A stretch of DNA of 21,950 bases from Gnomoniopsis sp. IMI 355080 (Eukaryota; Ascomycota; Sordariomycetes; Diaporthales; Gnomoniaceae): assembly GCA_027946555.1 (NCBI GenBank), contig JAPEVC010000370.1, positions 1 through 21,950 on the forward strand, given 5' to 3'. Made by a program: the position numbers and the translations under genes. The stretch's first letter is position 1. Every line of letters begins with the position of its first letter. The notes beneath the pieces were generated by a model that did not search any database, was not told the DNA's origin, and was given only the letters and a program-made list of their open reading frames with translations. This document shows positions 8,656-18,978 of the stretch, in pieces.

Positions 8656-9783
8656 CGGGCGTTGTTTTTGGCGAGGCAGAGACTGTCATTGACGCATGTC
8701 ACGGTGTGGGTAATACTTATAATCCTGAATCCTCATAAATAACCAAAGGATGCCTGCTCTTGTCAGTACCTAGACTTCCACAGAACCCTCTTTCCGCATG
8801 ATGAACACCTGGGCCACTTGCCTTCAAGTCGTTGGCAAAGACTTGCTAGAAGTTAGAATTATGTTGACGGGCATCACCTGTACTATTTACGCAAGGAACG
8901 CTTCGACTACACGCACAATTCCTGTGCTATTTCAGTGACTCTTGGGTAAGTGGAATGATGGCTTTTTCTATATGGACTCTATATTCGCGCCACCGATCGC
9001 CAGCGGTCTACGTGATATAGAAGTGAACAGAATAAAAATCTTGATTTGGTATCATTTGCCACAAGCATCGATGCGCACCCACTTAGTTAGCTTGGACATC
9101 GCATAGCGATAGATTTTCATATGTGCCTGGAAAAGAAGATGAGTTGAAGTCAAAGAGCCGGTAGCGCGAGGAGATGGGCCGCATTGTGAGAATTAATGTA
9201 TTCACGCAAATTCTTTGGCCTCCAAGGCGTGGGCTTGAGCAGCTCGCGCGAGTCAACAATGTAACAAGATATCTGGAGCTGTATGTACATAAGGGAAAGC
9301 AATTTTGTCTCATGTTTCAATCGCATTTATCCCTCCAACGGGAGAAGCTCTTGCTCGTCACGACACGTTTACCAGCCACTTTGTCTTACATAGTATAACG
9401 CTTAGTAGCATTGATTCATTGAAGCCGACACGACCCTGGTAATCCCCTCTTTTAAAGTTTGGCTTCCCCAGAAAATGCAACAAGAAACTGCGGCCGGGAA
9501 ACTCCGGCGTCTAAAATGTTTCAATGGCATTGAGAGCTGGGCAAACTGCCGCGGTTTTTGGCAGCAACCGGGAATTCCGAGCCAGTCGGCTCCAAGGAAG
9601 ATCAATCACCTGCCCCAGAATGATCACCAAGCAAACGTTTATATGCCTGGGATGTCCTTTATTTCACTGTGGTGCTGAAATCATGTAATATCTTGGAAGG
9701 TACACTAGGATTGAGGCATTGTGACGGTTGCACCGAAGCCTTCCTTCTAGGATTTAGTCAAGTCGTTTTGTTCTGGAATTCGA
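8656..9783. other. Intergenic region upstream of the carboxylesterase
   Basis: The last few hundred bases should contain the esterase promoter. I see no TATA box at a convincing distance and no supported gene. The ORFs at 9083-9313 (-), 9174-9398 (+) and 9402-9605 (-) are short, overlapping and featureless. Confidence 0.4.
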
Positions 9784-11678
9784 ATGTTGACGACAATGCC
9801 ATCTTGGGGGGCCCTGTTTCCTCTTCTAGCCGGGCTAGTCACGGCTTCTGGGCTGGTTCCCAGGGCTGGAAATGCAACAATAAAGACGACGAGTGGCCCG
9901 GTCGTAGGGCATGTTGTGAACAACGTGAATGAATACCTCGGAATTCGCTATGCGCAAGCGCCCACCGGGTCACTTCGGTTCGAGCCTCCTCAAGCATTCA
10001 ACGGGACAGCGGTCATCAACGCCCAGAACTTTGTGCGTCTCTCCTAGCAGGAGCGGGAGCTTGAGGTCAAACGAAATACTCTGCCGTGGGAACAAAAATC
10101 ACTGATCAATGAATTTACTAGGGGTTCTCTTGCCCGCAACCCGCTGGAGGGGTACCAGGCGGAGGAGCAGCGGGTGCGCCGCCGAATTTCGCGGCCGCTG
10201 GTATTACACCGGCCGGATTGGCACTTTTTGGAGTGGCTTTATCCAACACAGCGCCTACAGGCGAGGATTGTCTGAGTCTCAACATAGTAAGTGCCTACCT
10301 AGGGAATCCTTTGCGCTGCAGAGACAAGCCGTGCATCACCTGGATGCCTCTGGTGATCCATGTACTTATTACTGATGCCGAAACCACTCAGTGGGTTCCG
10401 AACGGTGGAGCAGCATCGAAACCGGTGCACGTATTTGTCCATGGTGGAGGCCTGACGACAGGATCCTCCAACGTGCCCATGTACAACGGTAGCACTTTCG
10501 CCGGCGAACAAGATGTCATCGCTGTCAACCTCAACTACCGTCTAGGGATCTTTGGCTTCCCGGCGAACCCATCAGTACCCCAGAAGAACCTCGGTCTTCT
10601 AGATCAGCGCATGGCCGTTGAATGGGTGCGAGACAATATCGCAGGCTTTGGAGGCGACACTTCGCGGATAGTGTTAGCTGGCCAATCTGCCGGGAGCGCT
10701 TCGATCGACCTGTACTCTTTCGCCTACGCCGATGACCCTATCATCTCGGGTTTCATTATGCAATCTGGCACCAGGAATCTCGCCAACGGTGGCGGTGCTG
10801 CCCTGCCCAATGGCCCGCCACCGCCCTCACCAGCTACGAACGTGTCCGAGGGCTGGTTCAATGCATCAGCAGCTTTGGGCTGCGGTGGATCTATGTCTGA
10901 TCCTGCCACGGTGCTCACTTGCATGCAGAGCAAGAACTTCACCGATATTGTCACCGTCACAAACACCATCGGCTTCCAGCCTGCCGCAGACAATATTTCT
11001 GTCTTCACTGACGCAGACTACACGGCACGCACTTCCGCCGGGAAATTCACCAAGGTGCCGATTCTCATCGGCTCAAACGACCACGAGACAGGCCTGTTCG
11101 AAAGCCTGTCGAAGCTCGGGGCCAGCAACTCAACACCCGCACTCCCGGCGTCTTTCTGGGTCGGCGTCGATAACAGCGTCTTCGTATGCCCGGCTTCGGC
11201 GCGCGCCAATGTCAGCGTTCAGCAGGGCGTGACTACCTTCCGGTACCGCTACTTTGGTGTGTTCCCGGATACTGCTTTCTCGGCAACCTCGGGAGCCTGG
11301 CACGGCAGCGAAATCTTGCAGCTCTCGGGTGTGGTGCCGGCTGCGAATTCCATGGGCGTTCCGGCTGTCACGCCACAGGAGCTGGACATCCAGAAGTACA
11401 TGCGTGGCGCCTGGGCCGCGTTCATCAAAGACCCAAAGCAGGGCTTGGTGACCTACGGCTGGCCCGCCTACCAACCGACTGAGGCGACGGTGGTGCGTCT
11501 AGGGATCAATAATGCTACAGGCCCCAATGCGGCGTCCCCCGCTATGTTTGATGCGGTCTGTAATGATACGGTGGCTGTAACGGGCACGTCCCCTTCCAGT
11601 GGCAGCAGATTTTCGAATGGCCTCACGATCGTGCTGGTCTGGACTCTCTCATTGTCTCTCTTCATCGCTCAATACTGA
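9784..11678 (+). CDS. Type-B carboxylesterase/lipase, secreted, likely GPI-anchored
   Basis: Exons 9784-10032, 10122-10286 and 10392-11678 give 566 aa. It is an alpha/beta-hydrolase of the COesterase family, hydrolysing carboxylic esters; the substrate is unknown. An N-terminal signal peptide covers about residues 1-22 (a second in-frame ATG is codon 5). Family marks follow: EYLGIRYAQAP, the Cys87-Cys133 pair in FSCPQP and GEDCLSLNI, oxyanion HGGG (155-158), and nucleophile Ser237 in GQSAG. Likely Glu370 lies in GSNDHETG and His442 in GAWHGSEI. Removing both phase-0 introns restores NFGFSCPQP and LNIWVP, as expected for the family. The C-terminus has a Ser/Gly-rich spacer (SSGSRFSNG) and a hydrophobic tail from about 549, a GPI-signal layout. 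Several N-x-S/T sequons fit secretion. It converges on the small secreted-protein gene 152 bp away. Confidence 0.93.
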
Positions 11679-11830
11679 AATACCAAATGAGAAAAGAATA
11701 ATTGGGAAAGTATATTGGACATCTTCTGTAGTAGTGTATATATTCTGTCAATACGAGGCTATGAACGACCTCCTTGGGCAGTACTTGTTTTGTGTGCTGC
11801 CGATCCTATGCTGACGCTACGCGAGAGATA

Positions 11831-12386
11831 TCAAGCAACCGCGCGAACATCCACCAAAACATTGGAATTGTCAGCGGCAAGAACTTGCCCTCTGATTGTG
11901 TTGTCACCTCTGAAACAACTGTCAAAAATCCGTCCAACAGCTTCAGCTACGCCCTCACTAATTCATAACGTCGAATAGGTCAGCTTTGATCTGGTCTATA
12001 TGGAGGCAGGTGAAAAATAACCAGACTACTCACCATGTCTCAGCTGTGTTACCTGCATCGCTGCCCCCAAAGGTGTTCAATTGGACATTCAAGACACTAA
12101 TGGCCGTATTGCCTTGCTGGCACAACAACGTCCGCAGCGAGTCTGCGTTGCAGGCTTGCGACCCGCGAGCCTGGAGCTGTGCATTACAAGCTTTTGCATC
12201 GTCTCCCTGAGATACCGTTAGTGTCTTTGTGGATTGTGAAGTAGCGTGGACAAGTCGTACGTTGGCGAGGCCTTCTTCACCCAAATTGTCTAGACAGTCT
12301 GGATTGCTTTGGCGTGCTGTGAGGGCCGTAGCCTTGGCCAAGCCAACGGCAAGCAGGATGGAGATACACGCTCTTGCGTAGAACAT
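11831..12386 (-). CDS. Small secreted cysteine-containing protein, two exons
   Basis: Exons 12386-12034 and 11918-11831 give 146 aa. Residues 1-21 are a signal peptide (MFYARACISILLAVGLAKA). The mature chain holds six cysteines at 31, 67, 79, 89, 118 and 119, the last two created at or after the splice. Without splicing the frame stops after TAETW. The stop overlaps a perfect GTGAGT donor, and a CTGAC branch site and TTTTTGACAG acceptor lie 115 nt on. The new exon reads FRGDNTIRGQVLAADNSNVL then VDVRAVA. The ATG at 12386 is chosen over the upstream in-frame ATG (12539) because the signal peptide starts there and a TATA box sits at 12491-12499. I do not recognise the family. A wall, adhesion or effector-type role is possible but unproven. 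Confidence 0.75.
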
Positions 12387-12490
12387 TGTTTTTGATGGAG
12401 TATGATATAGTGAGGTGGTTCTAGTCGGATTGCTTGTGGTCCGAGTTGACACAGTATCGATCTCAACTTGAGGAACTCGGATTTCCTGCA

Positions 12491-12499
12491 CTTTATATA
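12491..12499 (-). promoter_or_regulatory. TATA box of the small secreted-protein gene
   Basis: TATATAAAG on the minus strand lies about 105 bp upstream of the ATG at 12386. This suits a short 5' UTR and argues against translation from the upstream in-frame ATG at 12539, which lies outside any transcript started here. Confidence 0.6.
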
Positions 12500-12539
12500 C
12501 GCATGGTGTGGCTATAGATGAAGAGACCTTTCCATTCAT

Positions 12540-14938
12540 CTAGCTCTGCACCGTCCACTTATGGAGACACCACTCCAAGTCCATCAGAATATTTTGCGCT
12601 TACCCGACTCAACATTGCGTCCACTAAAGTTGGTATCATCACTACAGCGCTGCTGATTACTTCTCAGCTCACTATGTATGAAACAATGCTTACTATTTCA
12701 CCAACCAGCTTCTCAAATGGCGCCAGCTGAAGAGTCCACGCGCAGGTGCGACAAAGTCAGCTCTTAGACCTGTGCGACTTCCTGGCATTCGGACCTCCGT
12801 GCTTATGTCGTGAGAAGAATCTCGACTGAAAAAGGATGTCGTCAAAAGATCCGGCTGGTACCTAACGGATGATATTGGTTACAATAATCACGCTTGTCGA
12901 AATCAGTCCGCTTGTAAGAGGCTGGATCCAAGGAGCCGCGTCCCTACAGGAAAAGACCAGGCCACAGCCAGTCGACCATGGGGTGCCAAGCCCGCCAATG
13001 CACCGGAAGGATTCACATGCTTATATCATAATGATTATCACTCGAGCCACTCAATTGTAGTCGGCGAAGACTGACAACTCGACCATACCTACCTTGCCAT
13101 GGTATTTGGAATTTCCATATCACAGCGGGGTATGTTCGAGGCGCACCTCATCGTTTCCTTCCCCTCTGCGGTAGGAGGTGCAAGACACTTTGGCCTTCGC
13201 GAGTCATCCTTTGAGCCTCAGTGCACATGGTCGGACTTCTCCAACCGGATTCAATTCTAATGGCGACGTGGTAATGAGAAACTTAGAAGGAGCATTTGCG
13301 TGTCAATCAGCTTCTTACGCAGCTCAGTCTCGACCTAAAATGGAACATCGAAGTCGTCAGCAACCCCGAGAGTTGTTTGAGACAACCCTCGAGATAGTCA
13401 GATGATGCTTCAAGTCCATTGACTTCCAGTACCCGTGTCGGATAACGTCCACATACTTATGATTATGAAATACGCTCTGTACCTCGACCAAGGCCTTGGA
13501 AGTGAGGCCGAAGCTTCTCACCACACCACATGAGTTCGTACTTCTGTACCCATGGGTTGAACTTTAGAGCTCAGCATAAAACGAGACGAGCAGTGAGGTG
13601 CTCCGATAAGCCAAATTGAAAAGAGCCGTGAGGGTTTCAGAAGGCTTGGTCAAGTCCAGGTTGGAATACTCTAGGGCGAAGTTCTGCTACTGTTGTGATG
13701 TGTCCTTGGGTGGAGAACAGTGCGTGTGGACAAGGCTGAGACCTGGTCTGTGCACCGAGGCTACTGATTGCCCAATTCGGCAGGTCATTTCAGCAGCGAG
13801 GGACCCTTATTGGTGCGCACAACTACACGGATTGGTGCGTTGCCCAGGTGCAGCGGGCGAATAGTCAATACTTCGCATTGAAATGTATCAATTAATTTTT
13901 CAAGTCGTAATCTATTATTTCGTCTTGAGACAACCATCGTTGCCAGCAAGGCTTACTGTGACAATCAAAATTAGTGGAACATGTCCATCCTCCAGTCAAT
14001 TACAGCGACTAATTCTTCCGCAAGCGAGCTGATCTTTGCCCAACCGTCAGCCGACTGCCTCTGGCGCAGGTTTCATACGAATGTCTCGTCAAAGGCTGGC
14101 TGTGAGTGCTGAGAGCCGCCGATCGCCTTGCTCCTAGCCTGCTAGACGCTCTCTAGGACGCTCAGAGCTTTCTCATATTCTAAATATCGCTTTGCTGTCT
14201 TTTACAGGTACTCGAAACACCTCTGAGACTGGAAACTGGAATATCATGACTCTATGGGCCTCAGAATGAAATACCCATACACTCGCCCTGGAGGGAGCAG
14301 ATTCCCTGAGTGAGACCGTCCCGAGGAAATTGGCTCCGCCATCTGCGTTTCCTCGAGCTATTGTTTCCTGCGTTGGAGTATAAAAGTTTGGCTAGAAGAG
14401 CGCTAGTCGACCCTCCAGGACTGGACGGAGAGCATCCGATGGGCGAAGGATGAGCCCAGCTCAGTAGAGTTGTCTGATTTTGCATCTAACAGCAGCGGCG
14501 CAAGCGATTAGAAGCAACCCTAGTCAAAGGATTAAAATAACACAACAGGGGGACTAGTCATATCGGTCACTTTTCCGTATATACATCTCTGGGTCACCTC
14601 AGGCCGTCAATTTGGGTTGAATTTGATAGTACCTCCTGAGGAGGACAACTTGGGTATATAGGCATACTTTTGTGGCGAGATTTTCTAAGAGAGACATGGT
14701 TCTATACAAAGGGTATTCAGCTAGAAAATCAGGCACCGACTTTGGAAGTATTGTTCGGTGTCGCAAAGATTTGACGCCAGTCGGGCCTTGCAAGATATAG
14801 GACATTGATGATGTGGTATTAAACTAGCCCATCATCCGAAAGAAGTAAGGACTAGGAGACTGCCCAGCTCGCAGCATCTTGCTTACTCAAGAGCAGTGTT
14901 TTCGTCTTCTATAGCGACCACACTTTGTCATCAAGGAC
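12540..14938. other. 2.4-kb gene-poor region
   Basis: No gene is supported. A minus-strand open frame at 13359-13563 (about 67 codons, no early ATG) has reasonable codon use but no motif. ORFs at 13178-13405 and 13616-13864 (+) and 14261-14485 (-) are short with no signal peptide or domain. The part next to 14938 should include the PUF6 3' UTR. No tRNA, transposon ends or long repeats were seen. Confidence 0.4.
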
Positions 14939-17100
14939 TCATATCTTCTCTAGCAGCAACCTCGCACCAGCATTCCCGGCCGGTCGTGGATTCTTCTTGA
15001 AGGCGCCCTTCTTACGCTTGCCGGCAGCCTCCTTCTTCTCCTCTTCGGCTTCCTTTTCGGCTTCAGGCTGTGCCACAGGCTCGGTTGCGGCCTTCTGCAG
15101 TTCTGCCTTGTGTTTTTTGAGCACTTTCTTGATCTTCTCCTTCTGTGAGAAGCCATCCGACTCTAGCAGCGCAACAACTACGAAAGAGCTGCGGCTGGTC
15201 GCCCATGCTACGATATGGTCCTTGATGATGGGGTAGAGGATGTTGGCGAAATCTAGCGGGGGCTCAACCAGTTTGATCGATTTTGTTGCTTTGTCGAAAC
15301 GACCACCCTGAATCAGGGTCTTGAACATCCTCTCGGCCCAGGCCGTCTGCGAGGGGTGGGGGTATTCGCCCGTGTACAATTCGTCGCTCTTCGCTGCAAC
15401 TGCTGGGTCTCCTGCAGCCGTTTCGGCCACAGCCTCCAGGGCTTGGCTCTTGTCTCCTTCCGCACCTATAAGGACATCTGCTACAAACTGGCAACCGAAA
15501 GAGGTCGAGACCAGGTCACGAGCAGATGTTGCGATAGCTTCCAGAAGAGGCTTTGACAGAGCAGTGACCAGTTCCTTGCGGCGGACATCGGGGTCCTTTT
15601 TGCTTGTCGTTTTCCGAATCTCGTGCACCTCCTTCAGGATGTCGAGGGTCGCGTTGTGGCTCAAGGGGAACAGTGCTCGTGACATGCCTTCGAAAGGGTA
15701 CAGGACGGTCGTTCTCGCATTGACATCATTCGCGCAGAAGATGATATTCTGTTTCTCCTCATTCTTGCCCAAGATCTCAGGCAAAATGGACTTGGCTGTC
15801 CCCACTGTGTCATCTATCACATCATAGGCTGTGAGGATGACTGCGTGGGCATATTGATCGCCACACATTGCCTCGTAGGTCTCCTTGTAGAGCTTTAGGT
15901 ATTGTCTCCTATCCTTGGCGGTTCCATGTGCCAAAAGAAGACAGGCGAGTCGTGATCCGGATTTTGTGAAAGCAATGTTCTTCAGCAGGTCTCCAGACTC
16001 GTCGTCCTTGACCTTTTGCAGGAGCTCCGTGTGCGCTTCGGTTCCAGGGCTCACATTCAAGAAGCACTGTAGCATTGCATCGTGAAGCATAGTGAACCCA
16101 TTCATCTTCTTCTGAACCAGCTGGTCGATCATGTTCATCAAGTACTTGATGATAGGACCGCGCTTCTCGGGATTCTGCTCCAGGATCTTCGAGAGGTCGG
16201 CCGTGGTGTCGTCCTTGTTGTCCGATCTGAAAAGAGAAAATTCGGGACCGTACCACTCTCGCAAAAGGATTGCCTTCTGCTCTTTGGTCGCCACTCCTCG
16301 GTAGATATCATCGAGAATCCAGGAGGCCTCTGGGTGGTTGATCATCCTCCTAACCTTGCCGTAGAACTCCGGGATAATCATATCTCGGATTTCAGGGTCG
16401 TTCTGAACCAGCATCTTTCCTATGAGGAACTTGGCATATCTGCTCTCCGCCAATTGGGCGTACGTCCCTTGCAGCTCCTTGGTGATAGTCTTCCGTTGTT
16501 CCTTTTTCGCGTATTTGAGGGCGGTTTGAACGGCGCGCACGGAGTCATGCTTCAAGACAAAGTCCTTGACACGGCCGGTGATGATCTCGAAGAGCTCGTC
16601 AACAAGGCCCTGACGCTCCTCCTTGGACACATGTGACTTCCGTCGCAGCTTCTCCCAAAGTTTCTTGGTTCGCTGCAACTCGTCGGCGAGTGGTCGAGCA
16701 GCTTTACGTTCTTTGGCGATCTGTTTCTGTTTGATGTGGGATTCTCTAGAGGTCTCGCCTGTTCATCGTCAGCATGACATGCATGTCACGATAGCATTGA
16801 CGGCGGTGGTCGCATACCTTTCTCTTTCTCGAACTGCTTCGCTGGTTTGGCCTCGTCGTCGGCCTCGTCGCTCGCCTGCTTCACCTTTTTGGAAGGCGGG
16901 GCAACATCATCATCTTCCTCGTCCTCGGAGAACCCATCGTCATCGCTGCTATCATCTGAAGCATCCTTATTCTTCCACAGCTGCCTTGTTGACTCGGGAC
17001 CTGCTTTCTTGGCTGATGACTTCTTCGCCGTCTTGTCCTCCACGGCTGAAGATCTCCGCTTGTCACCGGTCTTCGAGACCTTTGCTCCTTTTGTGGCCAT
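14939..17100 (-). CDS. PUF6: Pumilio-type ribosome biogenesis factor Puf6 (PUM3-like), two exons
   Basis: Exons 17100-16818 and 16758-14939 give 700 aa. Puf6/PUM3 is a nucleolar protein with PUF-A-type Pumilio repeats. In yeast it acts in 60S assembly and represses ASH1 mRNA. The first exon encodes a Lys/Ser-rich start and an acidic stretch (residues about 47-70, DASDDSSDDDGFSEDEEDDD). Helical PUF repeats run from about 155 to 395, including VQTALKYAKKEQR, YAKFLIGKML and the start RMINHPEASWILDD. The CPL domain (about 400-545) includes VILTAYDVIDD, LYPFEGMSRALFPLS and TSFGCQFVADVL. The tail is charged and Lys-rich (GKRKKGAFKK). The 59-nt intron (16817-16759, GTATGC...AACAG, phase 1) joins FEKEK to GETSRESHIKQKQ. 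It is divergent from GIR2, 269 bp apart. Confidence 0.96.
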
Positions 17101-17369
17101 CGTTGCTGGTGGAGGACTGGAAATGTGCAGTCTAGGGTAGAAATGGTATTGAGAAGCAATGAATGGGACAAGGAAAAAATGGATGGGACGGGGTCCAAGG
17201 TCGCAAATATTTGACAGGGGTTATTGCGATAAGCCTTATCGCCCGCCCACCTGGGTTCGAGCCCCATGCTGAAAGCCGCAAGTGACCGCAAGGTCCAAAG
17301 TACTAATAGTAACATACCACACATAACACATCATAGGAGCTGCTTTTGGACAAAACAGCGCCAGTCACA
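17101..17369. promoter_or_regulatory. Shared divergent promoter, PUF6 / GIR2
   Basis: A 269-bp spacer separates the two start codons, so the two promoters must overlap or abut. It contains a perfect 7-bp inverted repeat GCGATAA-GCC-TTATCGC (17226-17242) almost exactly at its midpoint. Twelve bases further is GGTTCGAGCCC (17254-17264), which fits the RNA polymerase III B-box pattern GWTCRANNC. No TATA box is evident. Confidence 0.6.
17226..17242. repeat. GCGATAA/TTATCGC palindrome at promoter midpoint
   Basis: Arms at 17226-17232 and 17236-17242 are separated by GCC. Each arm contains CGATAA, a GATA-type core in opposite orientation. The centre (17234) is 134 bases from the first base of the PUF6 ATG and 136 from that of GIR2. 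Confidence 0.75.
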
Positions 17370-18133
17370 ATGGGCCGTGAAGAACAAGCAGAGGAGCGGG
17401 AAGTCCTCGACTCCATCTTCCCAGAAGAAATCACAGGTAAACCCCTCCTTCGCGCCTCGGTCATCAGCGTTGGATCAGATGCTGATTCCATTTCCCAGAC
17501 ATATCCGCCAATGAATATCGGATATCAATAACCCTCGACATCCTCGACGATGACGAAGAGAACCCGCAGCCCGTCATGCTTCTCACAGTCCGCTATCCAG
17601 AAGACTATCCAGACAAGGCGCCCAATCTGGACCTCTTTCCCGACGAGAACAGTGAGCCCCACCCCCTCATCAACGTCGCAGACGACAAGGCCGAACTTCT
17701 GCAGGCCCTAGAGCCCGTAATTGAAGAGAACATGGGCATGGCGATGGTGTTCACGCTCGTCAGCACCCTCAAGGAGGAAGCCGAGCAGCTTGTCGCCCGA
17801 CGTCGGGAGGCCGCGGCGCGCGCACACGAGGAGGTACTGTTGGCTGCGGAGAGGGAGGAGAACAAGAAATTCCACGGGACGCCCGTGAACCGAGAGACTT
17901 TCGTGTCGTGGCGTGAGGGCTTCATCAAGGAGATGGAGGAGGAGGAGCGGCGGCGGGAGGAGGAGCGGCTCGCGGAGATGAAAAAGGCGAGAATAAAAGA
18001 GCCTACAAAGCTTACGGGGCGGCAGCTCTGGGAGAGAGGATTGGCAAAGGGTGACGAGACGCTGGAGGAGGGCGAGGACGATGCCGCTGCGCCGGCAGAA
18101 GACATGGAGAAGCTGAAGGTCTCAGCATCATGA
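17370..18133 (+). CDS. GIR2: RWD-domain protein Gir2 / RWDD1-like, two exons
   Basis: Exons 17370-17436 and 17499-18133 give 233 aa. Gir2 binds Gcn1 through its RWD domain and partners the GTPase Rbg2, linking ribosome status to the Gcn2 response; RWDD1 is the animal relative. The RWD domain (about 1-110) shows EEREVLDSIFPEEIT, ISITLDILDDDEEN, LTVRYPEDYPDKAPNLDLF and HPLINVADDKAELL. A long charged, probably coiled-coil region (about 118-190) follows, with FHGTPVNRETFVSWREGF. The end carries KLTGRQLWERGL and an acidic stretch, as in RWDD1. The 62-nt intron (17437-17498, GTAAAC...CCCAG, phase 1) links EEITD to ISANEYRISI. The start context is CACAATGG. It shares its promoter region with PUF6. 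Confidence 0.92.
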
Positions 18134-18978
18134 ATTTCCAATGGAACCGGCTGTTGCGCCTCCACGTGGAAGTTGAGGTCCTCTGCCTTCTAGGTACCCT
18201 GCTGCACTCGTGCATCTTCTGATGTCTCCATTTCTTGGTTTTTCTGGCGCTGCATAGAATATGTACAGTAAGCTGTAATGTTCACCAGCCGCTGGGACCA
18301 TGGGCGGCAAGCAAAACAACCTGGAGTTTAAAGTCACTCGAAGGACCATACGCAGTTACAAGCTGTCTTCGATAGAGGTCCGTCTTGGTGCTCTTCAATC
18401 AAGGACTAACCCACGCCTCCATAAGTGTTACGCCTATGCAGCTGCAGTGAAGCTGAGATGTGTCTGTTGTCTCGAGTCCCGGCTCAAGACGCAGTCACGT
18501 ACACAGATCAATGTCGGGTCGTTCAGCGTTGCAGATCGTCTACATTATAGTAACAATGAAACATGTCTATGACCCGGCTTCCTGCGCCGTGGGTTCTCTA
18601 GCATCCGCAATTGAAAAACCAAAAAGGCCACCCAGGTCGTTTCTTCGTCAGCTTTTGAGTACTAAATACTACTCGTCCAAGTGATCTCATTTTCCCCCGC
18701 AAGCCTCCCACTCCTTATGTAGAAAAAGCATGACAGAATGCAGATTCCTGGGTATCTTTTTGGGTATGCCTATGTAGCCTTTTATCCCTAAGTCTTTCAC
18801 AACCTAGAGTGGTCCATGAGAGATTTTGTGCTCGTGCCTCCAGAAAATCTGGCTCCAGCCCTACATTACACACAAGCCCTCAGCCTTCTGGATCACGAGA
18901 AAAGACAAGTGCAACGGAACAGAAATGAATGCGATGGCAGAGGAAGAGGAAAGCGCAAGCGGACTCTGGCGGTAGTTC
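18134..18978. other. Convergent 3' region between GIR2 and the ammonium transporter
   Basis: 845 bp between two stops, expected to hold both 3' UTRs. The short ORFs at 18300-18572 and 18460-18684 (+) and 18861-19064 (-) have no recognisable product. Nothing else is seen. Confidence 0.45.

Noticed and set aside
4110..9783. RIP-degraded transposon as an explanation for the gene-poor stretch
   Set aside because: The sequence is not markedly AT-rich, and no transposase, reverse transcriptase remnant or terminal repeat was seen; a RIP index calculation would settle it.
12387..12539. Upstream extension of the small secreted protein to an ATG at 12539
   Set aside because: It would bury the signal peptide behind 51 residues, and the TATA box at 12491-12499 lies downstream of that ATG.
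13359..13563. Minus-strand open frame that faintly resembles the minus-strand frame at 7241-7445
   Set aside because: Only a handful of residues align, gaps are needed, and the level is within chance; no ATG starts the frame.
16082..16636. 184-codon plus-strand ORF inside PUF6
   Set aside because: It is antisense to the conserved PUF repeats; its openness follows from the codon bias of the real gene.
17203..17275. Possible tRNA gene around the B-box in the PUF6/GIR2 spacer
   Set aside because: The T stem has a mismatch at its base, no 5' strand pairs with the expected acceptor bases, and no A box is visible.
17605..18165. 186-codon minus-strand ORF over GIR2
   Set aside because: Ser-rich translation opposite the Glu-rich coiled coil of GIR2, a typical shadow frame.
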